From Membranipora membranacea (Eukaryota; Bryozoa; Gymnolaemata; Cheilostomatida; Membraniporidae): a stretch of DNA of 64,000 nucleotides. A program made the translations under genes and the position numbers. Positions 1 to 12,618 of the stretch are shown here, piece after piece (the stretch's first letter is position 1; each line of letters opens with the position of its first letter). The DNA is taken from the NCBI GenBank assembly GCA_914767715.1, contig OU612065.1, positions 14,260,001 through 14,324,000 of the forward strand. The letters run 5' to 3'. The notes beneath the pieces are model-generated. The model saw only the letters and a program-made list of their open reading frames with translations, ran no database searches and was not told where the DNA came from.

Positions 1-124
1 ACTGCTGCCCAAATGAACTTTGTTATTTCAAGAGGGATGTTACATCAATGAAGTAATCGGAATGATCTGTTTGCATAAAGTTTGATCGGACCAAACTTAT
101 ATTCTGTAACATTTCAATTTTCAG

Positions 125-2485
125 CCTTACCAGTGCTGCAGCTCCAGCACAGCCCACAAGATCTCTGACATATAAACAGCTTGAAGACCAGATCGACAAA
201 TGGTATGTTGAACTCGAGGATCAGCAAAGTTCATTCCTCAAACAAGCCACAGAAGTTAATGCATGGGATAAACAGCTGATCGAGAATGGTCAAAAGGTAT
301 TAATAATAAGTCAAATCATATAGTCTACTATTTTTATTTTGGCCAGCAATACCATTTCTGCGGAAGTGTATCAAAGTATGTTCAAGGAAACTGCCAATCC
401 AATAAAAATCCATCACTGAAATGGGAGTTGTCACATCTTTAGCATATATCTGTTGTGGGAGGGCAACTCTTAATTTCACATAGTATTTAAATGTAATATT
501 CACCAACCAGTATAGGATAGTTACCAGCTCTCTGGTTAATCCAGCATTGACCCATCACCAGTCCTATTAATGCATATACTGCCTAGGTTATTATATCAAA
601 AACACAAATGATAAACGTAGGAGATTAACCATGTGATCGCCTATTGTCTTATTACTACATATGATTGACTACTGGTGATCACAAAGAGCAATTAGTTGAA
701 TGCAGCCTCCCTCTCACCCTACCTGATGTCATGTATAATCTAGTTGAATGAGTGTTAAATATATCTGTTCCATGAGCTATGTGCGTAAAGCATAGTATAT
801 GCACTCAATCTAATCAGCTCTCAGATCTAATAGGCTAAATGAGTCGCTTCATATTCTTGACTCTTGACTGTAATGCAAGACTTTAGGCAAACCACAACTT
901 GTTGTTTGCTTTTGTCCATTTTAAAAACTATGGAAATTACCCAGATGCTTCAATGCAGAAACTCTGCTGTTTATGTACATACATAGTCCATTCTCTCAAG
1001 TTCGTTTCAGAAATTATCATAATTCTTCACTCACTCTGAACACTTTATATTACAGATAACTGATCTGAACGCAGACGTAGAGAAAGTGAAGTTGGATCAG
1101 AATAGGCTGAACAATGAGTTAGAGTTCATCATCACTCAGCAGAATGAACTCGAAGAAATGCTCAAACCACTAGAGGACAGCGTAGCTAAATATCCACCAA
1201 TCAACTATCAGCAGCATACAGATACTGAAAGGGAAAATACGTAAGTATGAACTTTGTGTATTAAGACCAAGCAGCATGAATGTGTCCATGATTGTCCACC
1301 TGATTGTATTACACCCAAGTTTCAAGTTAAGTTGCGTAATGGTGGAATGATGGCTGTTCAATGCAAGACGGCTTGTGTTTTAGGAGTTCTGGGTTCAAAT
1401 CACATTGGATTCGGGTGTCAAACATGGATTGTTCAAACCCCAAGCGCCTACTGGTAAATTATTGTTGGCTCAACATATCCTAGCTTGTGTGACTTAAATA
1501 ACCGTACCTTTTAGACATTGTTATTGCTAATTTAATAGTTATCAGATGGCCGAGAGTATAGATGCTCAGTTAAAACGGATGACTGATGATTTGAAGGAAG
1601 TTATTGACCATCTCAACACGGGGACAGGCGCAGGAGACAAAAATAAAGAACCTGTGAGTAATTATTGAAACATCAACGTGTGTTGCTGCTACTGTTCGTG
1701 CTCAACACTCGTAACAGGGATTCCAGATTCCAAATTCCAGTGACATGATTCATTTGTTTTGAAAATAGACCTTTACTGGGTTAAGCTTCTTTAAACAGTC
1801 AAATATTTCTGTGTGGTCACGACGGTTATTCACATTCAACAGATGTGAAACTGTCTCATAATGATTCAGGCGAGAATTGCGGTTCAGTAACAAGCCTTCC
1901 CCAAAAAGTGTTGTGTTTATATTTTGCCAACTTTATTTCCAATTTAGATGCTGCAGATATCCAAGATATTGAATGCTCATATGGAATCCCTACAATGGGT
2001 CGACCAAAATGCTGGTAAGTACAACACTCTTTAATTATCTGCCTATGTAATGTGCAATTTAATCGAAAATGATGTATTGAAAATATTTGCTGGTTTGTCG
2101 GCATTCATCTATCTAACTTTGTAGTGACACCATGGGTCTCACATAATACACACCATATAGGTTAGATATACGCTGCACCAAATCCTGCTGACTTAGCATT
2201 GAGACCGTTTATTTCCAAAGCGCTTAAAGATTTGTCCTACTTCTTTGCAGGCTATGGTATTCGAATAGAATTCAATAAAAAGTTTGAATTGAAATGTCAT
2301 GAGCTAAAAGCTGCGAGTCAAATATTTCATTCCTCTTGCCTTTCAGTTGTCTGCTTGTTATACTTGAAAACAATTCATTCAAATGTGTTGTAGCTCTGCT
2401 TCATAAGAAGACTGAGGAGATAGCACGCTATGCAGAGTATACCAAAAAGGAACATGAGAGAAACTTTAGACTGGCTTTCAGCTAA
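125..2485 (+). CDS. NUP62: Nucleoporin Nup62, C-terminal coiled-coil part (5' end outside window)
   Basis: Nup62 is a central-channel nucleoporin that assembles with Nup58 and Nup54 through a C-terminal coiled coil (Nsp1_C family). Exons read here are 125-296, 1056-1240, 1539-1653, 1948-2014 and 2394-2485, all with AG/GT borders and matching phases, ending in TAA. The visible protein is about 210 residues. It starts in an Ala/Pro/Thr-rich linker, then continues as helix-forming sequence with typical landmarks (LTYKQLEDQIDKW, EVNAWDKQLIENG, ITQQNELEEMLKPLE, ending ERNFRLAF). The FG-repeat half must lie upstream of position 1. A canonical AATAAA at 2630-2635 could serve as its poly(A) signal. 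It converges on the BET1L gene with about 300 bp between stop codons. The family call rests on recognising the conserved coiled-coil order; I am confident of it. Confidence 0.88.
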
Positions 2486-2786
2486 GTCGCTAAACTCTGT
2501 ATATCACTAAGTAGGAATTAGAGATATTATATTTTACTGAACAGGTGTATTGTACATTGTGTATGTAATAACTTTGTGACACTATTCAGCAATATCTGTA
2601 CAGGAATGCAGAGAAAAATATAACTTGGCAATAAATAAGGATAGTCAAAGGAAACGCAAGAAGACCATTTCCAACTATGCATGTGGATTATATAGTATAC
2701 AGTATGTACTTTATCAATAGAAGCTTCATTTTCCAAATCTTTGAATCAATAATAGCCATTATCGTGATACTTTGGTAATAGATCGA

Positions 2787-4029
2787 TCAACTGCTGGACT
2801 TGGAACCACCTGTCCACTTCACTAGAAAATAAAGTACAAAAAACATAATTACTGCTAATAGCACCATATAACATATTAATTTTCTATTGCCTTTACCAGA
2901 AGAGATCATTTTTCCTATCCTGTTTACGCTTCCTCCGAGTAAACCTTGTGTTGAGTCAAACTCTGAACCCTGTTAAAAAACAATAAGTTTGTCAGTCATA
3001 TTTGGATTATTCTATTTGTCTTTAAAAAGGAAGTTGCACGGTTCACCCTACTTCCTAATCATCTATTACTTCCAAAGTGCATAAAATCTGCATAAACTCA
3101 TGCATAATTTAGGGTAATGGCTCACTTGAAATGAATCCTACTTACCATTCCGTCCAAGTGTCTGTTTTGATCAATTGCATCCATCTGAATATCAATTGCT
3201 ATCTAGAAAATTAAAAAAAGGCAACATCTTATTCAAAACATTCTAATCTCTCACCGGAGGCATTGTAATAATAAATATGTAAATCATGTGATGTAATGAA
3301 GGTACGTTTCTGAGATACTTTTAGGAGTTCATACCCAAACTTAGAATGAAATCGGCACAATTGAATTGACAAGGTAAACATCAAATAGATTGCATCAACA
3401 TTGGCTGTCCCAAACATTATCTGTATCGTCACTTACATCTTTTAACCTGCCCATCTTTGATGCTAATCTTTCACTGCGCGCCTGGTTCTCTCTGTCCATC
3501 ATATCGTTCTCCATGTTTTCTAAAATTCAAGATGGACTTATTGTAGAATTGGATACAACATTGCATGTACCTGTGCCGTTTGAGGCTTTGCTTAAAATAA
3601 ATAAATTAAGCTGCAGAAGGTGTTCCAGCTCGATTACTCACCAGAACGTATATCCTGGATAAACTCTCTCAGATTCATTCTCCCATTCAAATTCAAACGC
3701 CTTTTTAGATCCAAGTTTTCTGCCCTAGATTGCCCATAATCTCGATCAGGGCCCAACGCATTTTTCAGTATCCTATCCCTTCGTAGATCTTCATCGTCAT
3801 CATCCATATCCATTTCTTTTTTTAAGTTTTCCATGTCCATCTCTCTCTTTAGATTAAAATCCCTCTGCAAATCAAACTCTCTCTTGAGATCCATATCATT
3901 CTCCATATCCATTTCTCTTTTAAGGCGCAGATCTCTTTTCATGTCGAAATCTCTTTTCAGATCTAATTCTTCATCCAAACATGCCAGCTCCTTGCTCAGA
4001 TCCAGGTCTTTACTCAAGTCAAAATACAT
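2787..4029 (-). CDS. BET1L: BET1L/GS15-type Golgi SNARE with long charged-repeat N-terminus
   Basis: This is a Qc-SNARE of the Bet1 family, acting in ER-Golgi or intra-Golgi membrane fusion. Exons on the minus strand are 4029-3642, 3519-3437, 3202-3146 and 2969-2787, with consistent phases and a TGA stop. The SNARE motif is clear (DRENQARSERLASKMGRLKD, then IAIDIQMDAIDQNRHLDGM, then GSEFDSTQGLLGGSVNRIGK), followed by a C-terminal anchor of about 20 hydrophobic residues (KLICYMVLLAVIMFFVLYFL) and a short tail. The odd part is exon 1: about 130 residues of a degenerate six-residue repeat built on D-L/M-K-R-x-F/L/M and mixed with DMEN/DMDD, where human BET1L has only about 15 residues before DREN. 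The ATG at 4029 sits in a good context (GCCACCATG) with an in-frame TAA just upstream. A second possible start lies in exon 2 (MENDMMDREN), which would give a normal-sized SNARE. BET1L is preferred over BET1 because of the DQNRHLDGM stretch. Confidence 0.82.
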
Positions 4030-7000
4030 GGTGGCTGTTGCTGTTGATGTGCACGAGAACTTTTGTTAAAATTTGAGAACAGAAACCAAGGAACTGATGT
4101 TTCTTTTGGGTCCCCTCCTTGTGGTATAACAACCAATATCACTAATGATTGCTCTCTAATGAATTAACTATCAGGTATAATTAATGGGAAGTATATTGCT
4201 GGTAAGTTGACAGTTTTGATTAATCGGTTTGAATAACAAATGAGCATTGCCCTTCTAACTCCACAAAAATGTGGAAGATGAGCATAATGCGGTTGTCGGA
4301 AAATTCAAACCTTACTCATGTCAATATATAGCCAGTATACATGAAAGGGAACTAGCATAGATTTTTTATTAAAACTTCATCTTATTTTTTTATGCTCAGA
4401 TTGATCCTACTTGGCCAGGATGTTGCACCACAATCTCGCAATTAATTTTCATATAAAGCGAATTCAAATAATGTAGAGGGCTGGTTATTGAAAAAAAACT
4501 TTACCTCAAATACTTCTTGGTCTCTAAAAATTGCATACAAGAATTTTAGATTAGTTTTCAGAGAACATGGATAGTTATGAATTTGGCTTGTGAGTGATTT
4601 TATCATTATTTCATCCCCCTCTATAACAAAAGATTGACATGTTTAATCAAGGAGTTTGTCCCAAGCTTCATGTATTAATTGTCTTTTTTAGTGATTTGTC
4701 TTCTCATCCACATAGAGTGGACAACTCCCAAGATTGACCCTGGTCACATCAGGGGTCCCAAACTCCCTGGTCACATCAAGAGTCCTTGATCTGATCTTGA
4801 TAACCTTGAAAAGTTGTCATGAATAGGGTTGACTAGTTGCTTTATAAAAAGTGATATTACTACTTTTGAGCGAGTTGATGCAGACAACTTAATTAGTTTG
4901 GAAAAACCGAAATTTAAGGACTGACTTATCTTATTTTAGAATATGGACCAAAATTTTTTTATGAGACTTACTTTTACCAATTTGCTATGCTCAAAATTAA
5001 ATCCTAAAAACTTATGAGATCACGCTAATTACACGGAGCATAGCATGTCTTGTCAAGACATACATTGATCCATATTTAATAGCGTAAAGCATGATGATTA
5101 ATGATATATTGATTTATAATTCATTAGAAAATCAATATCATGCAGTGCACCTGCTTTGACACACATTGTGAAACTGTAATTTAACTATAAACTGAACAGA
5201 AAATTATTGTATTCTTACACTTTTTACATCTAATTTTCTTCTAACAAAAGAAAAATTAGGTTTCAAAACTACATCAGCAGAGTCAAATATAGTTGAGGAA
5301 TGTGTAGCTATAATGATTTTCAAAAATACTAAATATTTACTGAGAAAAATCGCTAAATGTAAATCAGTCATTATTGATTGATAAGGCATTGATTATGAGA
5401 GTCCTACATATGACATCATATTCTTGCTTATAAATGTAAACAAATTGTTATGATGTATTTGGCGCCAAATCGGAGCACATGTACATAATCGGAATTGGGT
5501 GATCTATCAACCTGGATAGGGATGGGAGAAAGTGAATCTGACCTGTACCCCCTGGAATGCAAATTAAGTGCTTCTCTTGAAACATCTATCAGGGTTGTAT
5601 TTGGAACCCACACACCAGAATTTGCTGTTTGTGAAAATTGAGAGTGGGTATATAAACTTTTGATTTTGAAATATTAATGCCATCGATGCTAGTAATTGAC
5701 AGATTTTGCTCAAATGTACTGTATTGATCACACAGAACCACAGTTGACCTCACAGGTTTGCTTGATCAAGTTCTCTTGCATTGTTTTCTCACCTGTGATT
5801 CTTTGATCCCAAATCTTAATTGTGACTGTAGGAAAATTCATAATAATACATTCTTTTGTAACCGAGTCAAGGGGATAGCTATGAAGCTTGGTGGTGAACA
5901 GTGTGGGGCTAGTAGGAGGAAGAAGATAGTCCTATTCTTCGGCTCTTCTTATAAGGAAGTTTCAGCGATAGTGTAGATTTTTTGTCGATGGATTAAAGGA
6001 CTGCATGTAAGTTGTGGTGTTTGCATGAACTTTGTCACACTGGTGCCCTGCACTTTTATGACATCTTGAGCTTAAGGTCTGCAGGTGAGGCCAGGACCTG
6101 TAGTCATACATTCATTGTGCGTTCCAAGGGTATGTGGAGATTCAGTCTTGCTAGCTAGAGGTCATTCATGGTGCAGTATCTTTTAATTAGAATGAGCCAA
6201 TCTTTTGAAAGCAAATTATCACCATCACAACACTCAAAACAGTTGCACACATGGTCTTTCAATCGAACAATTTTTTTCCACTCACTCAGAATGTATAGTT
6301 GCATCAATGAGGGAGCAATTTGGGAACGAGACCCGAGCAGGTCTGAGCAATCAGATAGTGATTTTGGTCGCTTTTAATCAAAAGATCCCCGGCCCATTCC
6401 AGTTGCCATGTGGCGACGCATGAATCATAGACGACTCTGTCATCTCTGCGATCAACCGTTTGACACCCCTTTGGTACTGTTGGTTGTTTTAAGAATAAGA
6501 CGGGAAGTCAAACAATACATATCTAGGGACCTTGTTTAGCATTCTGTGCAAGTCCAGGCCTTTTCTCTCAATCAAAGAAAAATGTCTTAACCACTGGCTT
6601 AGACAAACTGTAGAAGGTCTGTCGGTTTTGTAGTAGACATGTATGTTTGTATGTGCTCTTGTATAATGGTGGTAATTGTCTTGACAAGCTTGGTCAAGAC
6701 ACACACAGGCTAGTGGAAGCCTATGCCTGATAGCCAATATATTGTAAACTGATCTCAAATGTGACCATATAGAACAACAATAAGGCACAGCCATGATTAC
6801 TCATTGAATTTTTGTCAAGATTGAGTGGGGGAAGAGAACAGAAGGAGTTCATTGGTGAAAATTACCAATTTGCTGTCAAAACTTTAGCTCTGTCTTTTGA
6901 GACCTCCAACCTTGATACATGTCATACAAATAATAACGATTCTAGCTGTGTGCATTGTAGTCATTTCCGGTTTAATCCCGGAAACTAGCTGGGTTTCTTC

Positions 7001-8176
7001 AAAAACTTTCCAAACATATATGGGATGGCTTTAGTCATATCCCATAGTTCTATATCTACCGAATTTGGTCTGGTGGGTTTTCAGAGACCAGCCTTTTTTT
7101 GGAAAAAAAAGTGCTTTCTTGCTCTTCTTTCTCTCCTCATTATTGCATGTACAGTTAGCTTTCATTAAACTTCTCATCTGAAAGGTATTATGACCAAGAA
7201 ATAGTCAATGAATTATCTAATACATGTACATATATGGGGCTGAGTAACTCACAAGTTGTTGTTGATTCAACCAATGAACTAAACCTAAACCTAAAGGTTT
7301 AGTTCATTGATTCAACATGGACTGGAGTTGGGAAATGAATGAATGGTCATAGTGGTGGTACTAACTGCTATTTTATTCATCCTTGTTCTAGGATGTGTGG
7401 TATAACACTTCTTAGTTGTAGTACTAGATAGCTAGAGCTATCAGTGCTCTTAGAATTCTGCTCAGTGAGTAGCTGCCACTGTGTCTATTCAAAGCACCAC
7501 TTATCTTGTTAAAAATATAAAACTGACATACCATAGGCATAGGCCTATGGTTGGAAGTCAAAAGGAAGTTTATTCATACAACAAAGTTTATTGTATTTAG
7601 CTTACAGCAGTGTTTGAGATTTGCTCAAATTCACTATGCAATATTTATAATAAAGATGTTTTGACCTGTCACTATTTGTAATGATGAGAAAGTTTGTTGA
7701 TACTAGGCTCTAATGAATGAAGTCTCTGACACTATTGTGACTATTTGGTTGACCTACATTAACCTTGCGGATATTACCTGACATCATCTAGTATCATTGT
7801 AAAACAGGGTGGGATGGTTGTACTTACATATATCGAAAAAACTTTACACTGCGATGAATTAACCCTTTCGTACACAAGTGAGAAATTTGTCTTGCAAATA
7901 ATTACTTACATAACTATTTTAGTGGTCTGGTTCAAAGCGAGTTATTCTGTGGGGTCTGCCGGCTTCGTCAGTTACATGAAGGTCAATTTGGATTGGTATC
8001 TCATAAATCCGCTATTAATCGTATATGGGAAGTATATGATCACAGAAGCCATGCTTCTCATGTCAAATTTTGGTTTTGGTAATCAGGTTTGCAAAAATGC
8101 AACATAATCAACTTTTACCAGTGGCCTACCATGTATTGCAAGGACAAATGCAACCTCCTTTTTTTCATTCCAGAAA
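4030..8176. other. Intergenic region without recognisable gene
   Basis: I see no convincing exon on either strand in these 4.1 kb; open frames are short and lack splice partners or family resemblance. The left edge should contain the BET1L promoter and the right edge the coactosin-gene promoter, including a probable non-coding first exon, because the coactosin ATG lies just 3 bases after an acceptor-like TTCCAG. A hairpin at 7272-7309 is listed separately. Around 4725-4800 there are CCCTGGTCACATCA repeats resembling other palindromic repeats in the window. Confidence 0.5.
7272..7309. repeat. 15-bp perfect hairpin, CCAATGAACTAAACCT family
   Basis: CAATGAACTAAACCT at 7272-7286 is perfectly inverted at 7295-7309 with an 8-base loop. 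The arms are flanked by further imperfect matches (GATTCAA). The same motif returns at about 48577-48590 and, inverted, at 53111-53129, and its first part forms a perfect palindrome at 40626-40645, so it is a dispersed repeat rather than a local hairpin. Confidence 0.8.
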
Positions 8177-11100
8177 ATGAGTACGTCAGTTACTGTAGAC
8201 GACCAGTCAATATTGGATGGGGCAATAAAAAGACTACGAACTGAAGGCACAGTAGAGAATTTCGTCTTAGTGAACCATCATGAAGGCAATCCTAATGTTA
8301 TAACCTTGCAAAGTGAAGGAGAAGGTGTAGATAACCTAGCAAGTCAACTAGATGAGACACAAGTCCAGTACGCCTTGGTCCGTATGCAAGAGCAATTTGA
8401 TATTAGCACCAATATCAAGTTTGTGTATATACATTGGTGAGTATTTTTTACAGCTGTGGAATAATGTGGTGTTTTTTTTTTACTTTATCTTGCTGTGTCA
8501 AGCCTACTATGGGGATGCACCAATAATTTAGATTTGGATAACTGTTACTACAGATAAGCCCATTTTAGACACGCTCACTGCTCACAGCTGATATATATTT
8601 ATCATAAATATTTTCAGTTGTCCATCTGTGTAACTCCTGGTTTCAAAAATACTGTTCAGTATTGTTATAGCATTAATGCAATTAACACTATCTATATGGT
8701 TTTATGATTTTGCAGGATCGGTGAAAAGGTGCCCTTCAGTAAGAAGGGGCGGTATGGTGTAGTACATGGTAGTGTTAGAGATCAATTCTTTAGACCAAGT
8801 CATTCTGATATTGAAACTAGCTCAATAGATGATATTAACAAAGAAAATATCAACAAACTGGTAAGAATGGCTACTCATTTATTGATTGACTTGTTTGCTT
8901 TGTTGATAATTTTTTCTTGGAACAAGTAATAGGTCAGATATTGACAGATGTGAAATAATCTGGAAATAAATAGTTTGATTATTGAAAGAAATATCCTGGC
9001 ATATGTGATGACCTTCAGTGTCTTCTAAAGATGTAACCCTGGCATGAACCTGAATTCACAACAAAAATCGTGACGCAGATAATCTTCCTCTTATTTATTT
9101 GTTTATTGAGGGGGATGAGGTTGTGGTGTGTCAACCACTCTCCTGACCATGACAAATGATGTTATGATTGGCCTGACACTCACATCTATGATGAATTTGG
9201 TTTGGTGGAAGTTGCTTTAGTTATGATTGGGTTGCATATTGCATACGTTAGATTTGTTGTTTGTGTATATGTGTGGGCTGAAATCGGTCAGTTAGTTAAT
9301 TGTTGGCACAGTCTGGGTTCAAAATCAGGTTTTGTCCATGTCTGCCCCAAGAAGGAGTTCTTACCTTGCTGTGAAGCTAATAGATTGTTTGTGCATGGAA
9401 TGGCGTACCATTTGTAGTGGTTTTATGATCCCTGAACACAATCTTTCATTTTTCAGATCACAGAAACCAGTGGAACAAAATCAAAAGTGCTAGAGAATTC
9501 TGAAGCTGATAACAGGCCCAAACGAGGATTTACATCTACTCCAACTAGTCAAAGCCAGCTGACAAAATCTAAAGGTCCAGTTATTCCTGTTAGCAGCGCA
9601 GGGGCAGAGGTAAAGCATGGTGAAGATGTGACAGAAGCCATAAAGGATGTGCGAAATGATGAAACAGACACTGTTTGGGCATGTATCGGCTACGGAGAAA
9701 ATAATGTGAAGAAACCCCTAACTGTAAGTAGCCAAAACTTCTGTGAACATTTCAATGGCAAGAAATTCTACGGGTCAAAGCATCTGTTAGAGACCCCTTG
9801 GCTACTCTGGTGACTATAGCATCTTATAAGGATCAGAGCTTTGGTTTTAGGACTGTATGAACATGAATGAAAACAGAGAATCAATGAACCTTATTATTAT
9901 CATATTATGAACATTTACACCATCTGGCACTAACTTTTGTTTCTCATTCAAGTGTGTTGCCAGCGGATCAGGGGATATTGATGAGTTAAAAAACTGCTTA
10001 GAAGATGACAAGCCATTCTACTTTCTGTACAGAACAACTGACACCATAGACGGTCATGTTACTGTGAAGTTTGTATATATAATATGGTAAGTATCAATTC
10101 ATTCGTTTTATTGATTGTGGTATAGCAATCAAGAGCAAGCAATTCATAAAGGTACTCATTTGAATCATGCGGCAGCAAGGAGGGAGGTAGAATCGTCAGA
10201 GTTCCTATACTGATGTCCATCACCGTTAAATTTTATGGAGCTAGCTTTCCATGTGAGCCAAGCGGCAACTTTGGCAAGAGAGATCATATAGCAAACTTGG
10301 CCCATAATTGTATGCTTTGACTAGAACAACTGGGATATATTTTGATAGGGGTATAACTAAAATGATGTCAATTATGATGAAAATTGTTCGAGGTATTTGG
10401 GTGTGCAGGTGCGTCAAAAGCTGTAAACACAATTATAATAGGAGCAACCCTTTGCAGTATCATTGGCTCTATGATTAACTCACTTATGATCAACTCACCA
10501 TTTATAGGGTTGGGGAATCGGTGAAACCAATGTCAAAAGCAAAGCTGTCAACTCACAAAGGTGTTGTACAGGATATATTTGATGGCTGTCATGTAACAAT
10601 ATTTGCCACAAGTCGATCAGAGATAAGCCAAGCCATTGTCACTGACAAGGTAAGTGATGAGATAATATTTTCAATACGCAAACACAAACATATGAGCTCA
10701 CAAAATTAAAGGGTTGTCAACACCTGTCTCATACCTGTCACCACAATGTCGTAAATGATTTTCCTGAATTTGTCCGGGAGGAACTGATATTTGGAAGCCA
10801 AGACCAGAGTGAACCGTTAAAGGGCAACCAAGGTTTCGCAGCAATGCATTAAATGGGTAGTAAATAATGTGCTAGGCAGCATCAGCTTTGTGCATTACGC
10901 GATGCAAAACTCAAAGTAGTTGCTGACTCTAAGCTGGGTAACACTTCAGTTTATGGGAGGTTACAAGACATTGCTGTAATGATGATAGAACACAGGCTAA
11001 ATAAAAACAGGAACAGGAAACTGCTCTATGGTATTCTATTATAGCTGAGTTTGAGTACCTGATGGATGGAACGTTTCACAAGAATTCTGGCTGAACAATC

Positions 11101-11373
11101 ATCCTAATTAGATTTTGTCTTTTTTCCTATGCAGAAGTTGCAATCTGCTATTGATCAATGAGAAGTTGTTTGAAACCTTGGTTGCCCTTTAAGTTACATC
11201 AATTTAAGATATAGCAATGCCCCATCCAATAATTCGCATGTTAAGTTTACCATGTGATATTTTGTACTTTATCTTTGTTTCAGCAATTTGGGTTTCCAAT
11301 AACTTAGGTTAAATTCTAATTCTTCTGATTTCAGGTGCAGACGGCTAGTGGCACAAAGAGTCATGTAAAATAG
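8177..11373 (+). CDS. Tandem coactosin-like protein with two ADF-H domains
   Basis: Coactosin-type ADF-H proteins bind actin filaments in the cytoplasm. Exons are 8177-8436, 8716-8860, 9457-9723, 9953-10086, 10508-10649 and 11335-11373 (TAG), giving about 328 residues. Domain 1 spans about residues 1-135 (FVYIHW then IGEKVPFSKKGRYGVVHG) and domain 2 about residues 185-328 (FVYIIW then VGESVKPMSKAKLSTHKG). Human coactosin has one such domain of about 142 residues with the comparable FALITWIGENV stretch. The two halves are joined by a Ser/Pro/Lys-rich linker, and both end in a matching SGTKS tail (TETSGTKSKV and QTASGTKSHVK). Introns fall at equivalent codons in both halves: after TG of the Trp codon, and before the tail. 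The gene therefore grew by exon-level tandem duplication. The ATG follows an acceptor-like TTCCAG by 3 bases, so a 5' UTR exon is likely upstream. Twinfilin also has two ADF-H domains but different motifs. Confidence 0.83.
10817..11192. mobile_element. TTAA-flanked MITE (piggyBac-like), copy 1, in coactosin intron 5
   Basis: The element is 376 bp including TTAA at both ends. The terminal inverted repeats are AAAGGGCAACCAAGGTTTC and its reverse complement, about 19 bp and perfect. It has no coding capacity. A second copy in the opposite orientation sits at 52171-52554 with the same ends, including GCAATGCATTAA... matched by ...TTAATGCCTTGC. A TTAA target duplication is the hallmark of piggyBac-type transposition, so this is probably a non-autonomous derivative. 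It lies wholly within the intron between 10650 and 11334. Confidence 0.88.
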
Positions 11374-12091
11374 ACCTTGAAAGTTACAAATGTTGGATAA
11401 AGACTACATCATTCCATATTTAATATGGGTTATTGCTTCGCATAAACAGAATTCATGCAATTCGTCTCTGTCGACGGTATTCCAAATAATCATGCTTGGC
11501 AAAAAAGGCTTTCATTTGAATAAAGGTAACGTGTATCTTGCCATAAAACTTATAATGACATTTTTGCAACTAACTCAATCCAGATATAATGTGGATCTCA
11601 TGGCATTATTCAAGATGCTTAATTCCTATCTTATTCCTCTATTCCTTCTGCTGAATGATAAGCTCTTCTCGATAATGATTTATATTATGGATTGTTAGAA
11701 GTGAGCTCGTGAATATTCTCAGCTGTGATAATCCTGGTGATCTGATTTTGTATTCCATACCTATTTTATAGAATAATTCCACTAATGTGCTTCAGTGTTT
11801 TCTTGAATCTTGGTGCGCTTGATAGAATTTATAATATTTTGATATTAGAAAGCAACTACCATTTTTTTTGTTGGGCTGATGTAGAGTACCAGCAATAATT
11901 TTCTACCAATAAAAAGGAAAGCGGGATAACGACCAAACTGGACTGAATATTACTGCCCTACGATGTTGCAACATTTATAGTTCAGAACAAGATTATGCCC
12001 GCTGACAGTTGACACACACATAAATCCAGAAGATTTGATAATTGAAACCTGTTGGAGGACAAAAAACTATAACTTTTTTTTACCTAACTAG

Positions 12092-12157
12092 CAGGGAGGG
12101 TGGTACCAAACTCCCTGGTGGTACCAAGGAGGGTGGTACCAGGTGGTACCCTCCCTG
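12092..12157. repeat. CAGGGAGGGT palindromic element, copy A
   Basis: CAGGGAGGGTGGTACC at 12092-12107 is inverted as GGTACCCTCCCTG at 12145-12157 with one inserted base. Internal GGTACC palindromes and an extra AGGAGGGTGGTACC repeat lie between. About 40 bases downstream comes GAGTTATCTCC, a layout repeated at copies B (16369) and C (26831). Confidence 0.8.
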
Positions 12158-12525
12158 GTGGTACTGGGCTATAAAAGCTTCTCAGTAAGTATATGGAGTT
12201 ATCTCCTTTTTCCTTGTATAGAAATAAGTCTCTTCTTGGTTGCATAGAGACAGGAAAGTATCATGTCAAGGCCAAGTCAAGCATGTCAAGGTCAAAAATT
12301 TTGTGATGGGGAAAAAATGATTTCCATACCTGAAGAAAAATCATGATTGATCAAAAGGGCTTACATCATGCCCTTGGTGAATCTTAATAATTAAAAAGGT
12401 TACTATGACTCCTGAAACAAAGAACTCTGAGTCTCTTTGTCATAAATTTATTTTGTTGGATGAAAGAGCTGGCTGGGTGGGGCACTAGCACTACACTCCC
12501 AGCAGGCAGTGACCTTCCCTGAGCA

Positions 12526-12618
12526 GTTGGTGCAAGCTAGGAGGAATAGAAGTTACTGTTACTCCTTGGTTGGAGTCCCCCCAGTGGTCGAGACCTCGAC
12601 CTCTTGACTTGCACCAAC
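12526..12618. repeat. Inverted repeat GTTGGTGCAAG
   Basis: GTTGGTGCAAG (12526-12536) is perfectly inverted as CTTGCACCAAC (12608-12618) around about 70 bases. A similar hairpin, AGTTTGTGCA with TGCACAAACT, occurs near 41652-41691, suggesting a dispersed short palindromic element. Confidence 0.7.

Noticed and set aside
1320-1450. SINE-like segment with GGGTTCAAATCAC in a Nup62 intron
   Set aside because: A B-box-like match alone, with no A box at the right distance and no second copy seen in the window.
3833-4069. Ser/Leu-rich open frame on the plus strand opposite BET1L exon 1
   Set aside because: It is the antisense image of the charged repeat on the minus strand; no start context or splice partners support it.
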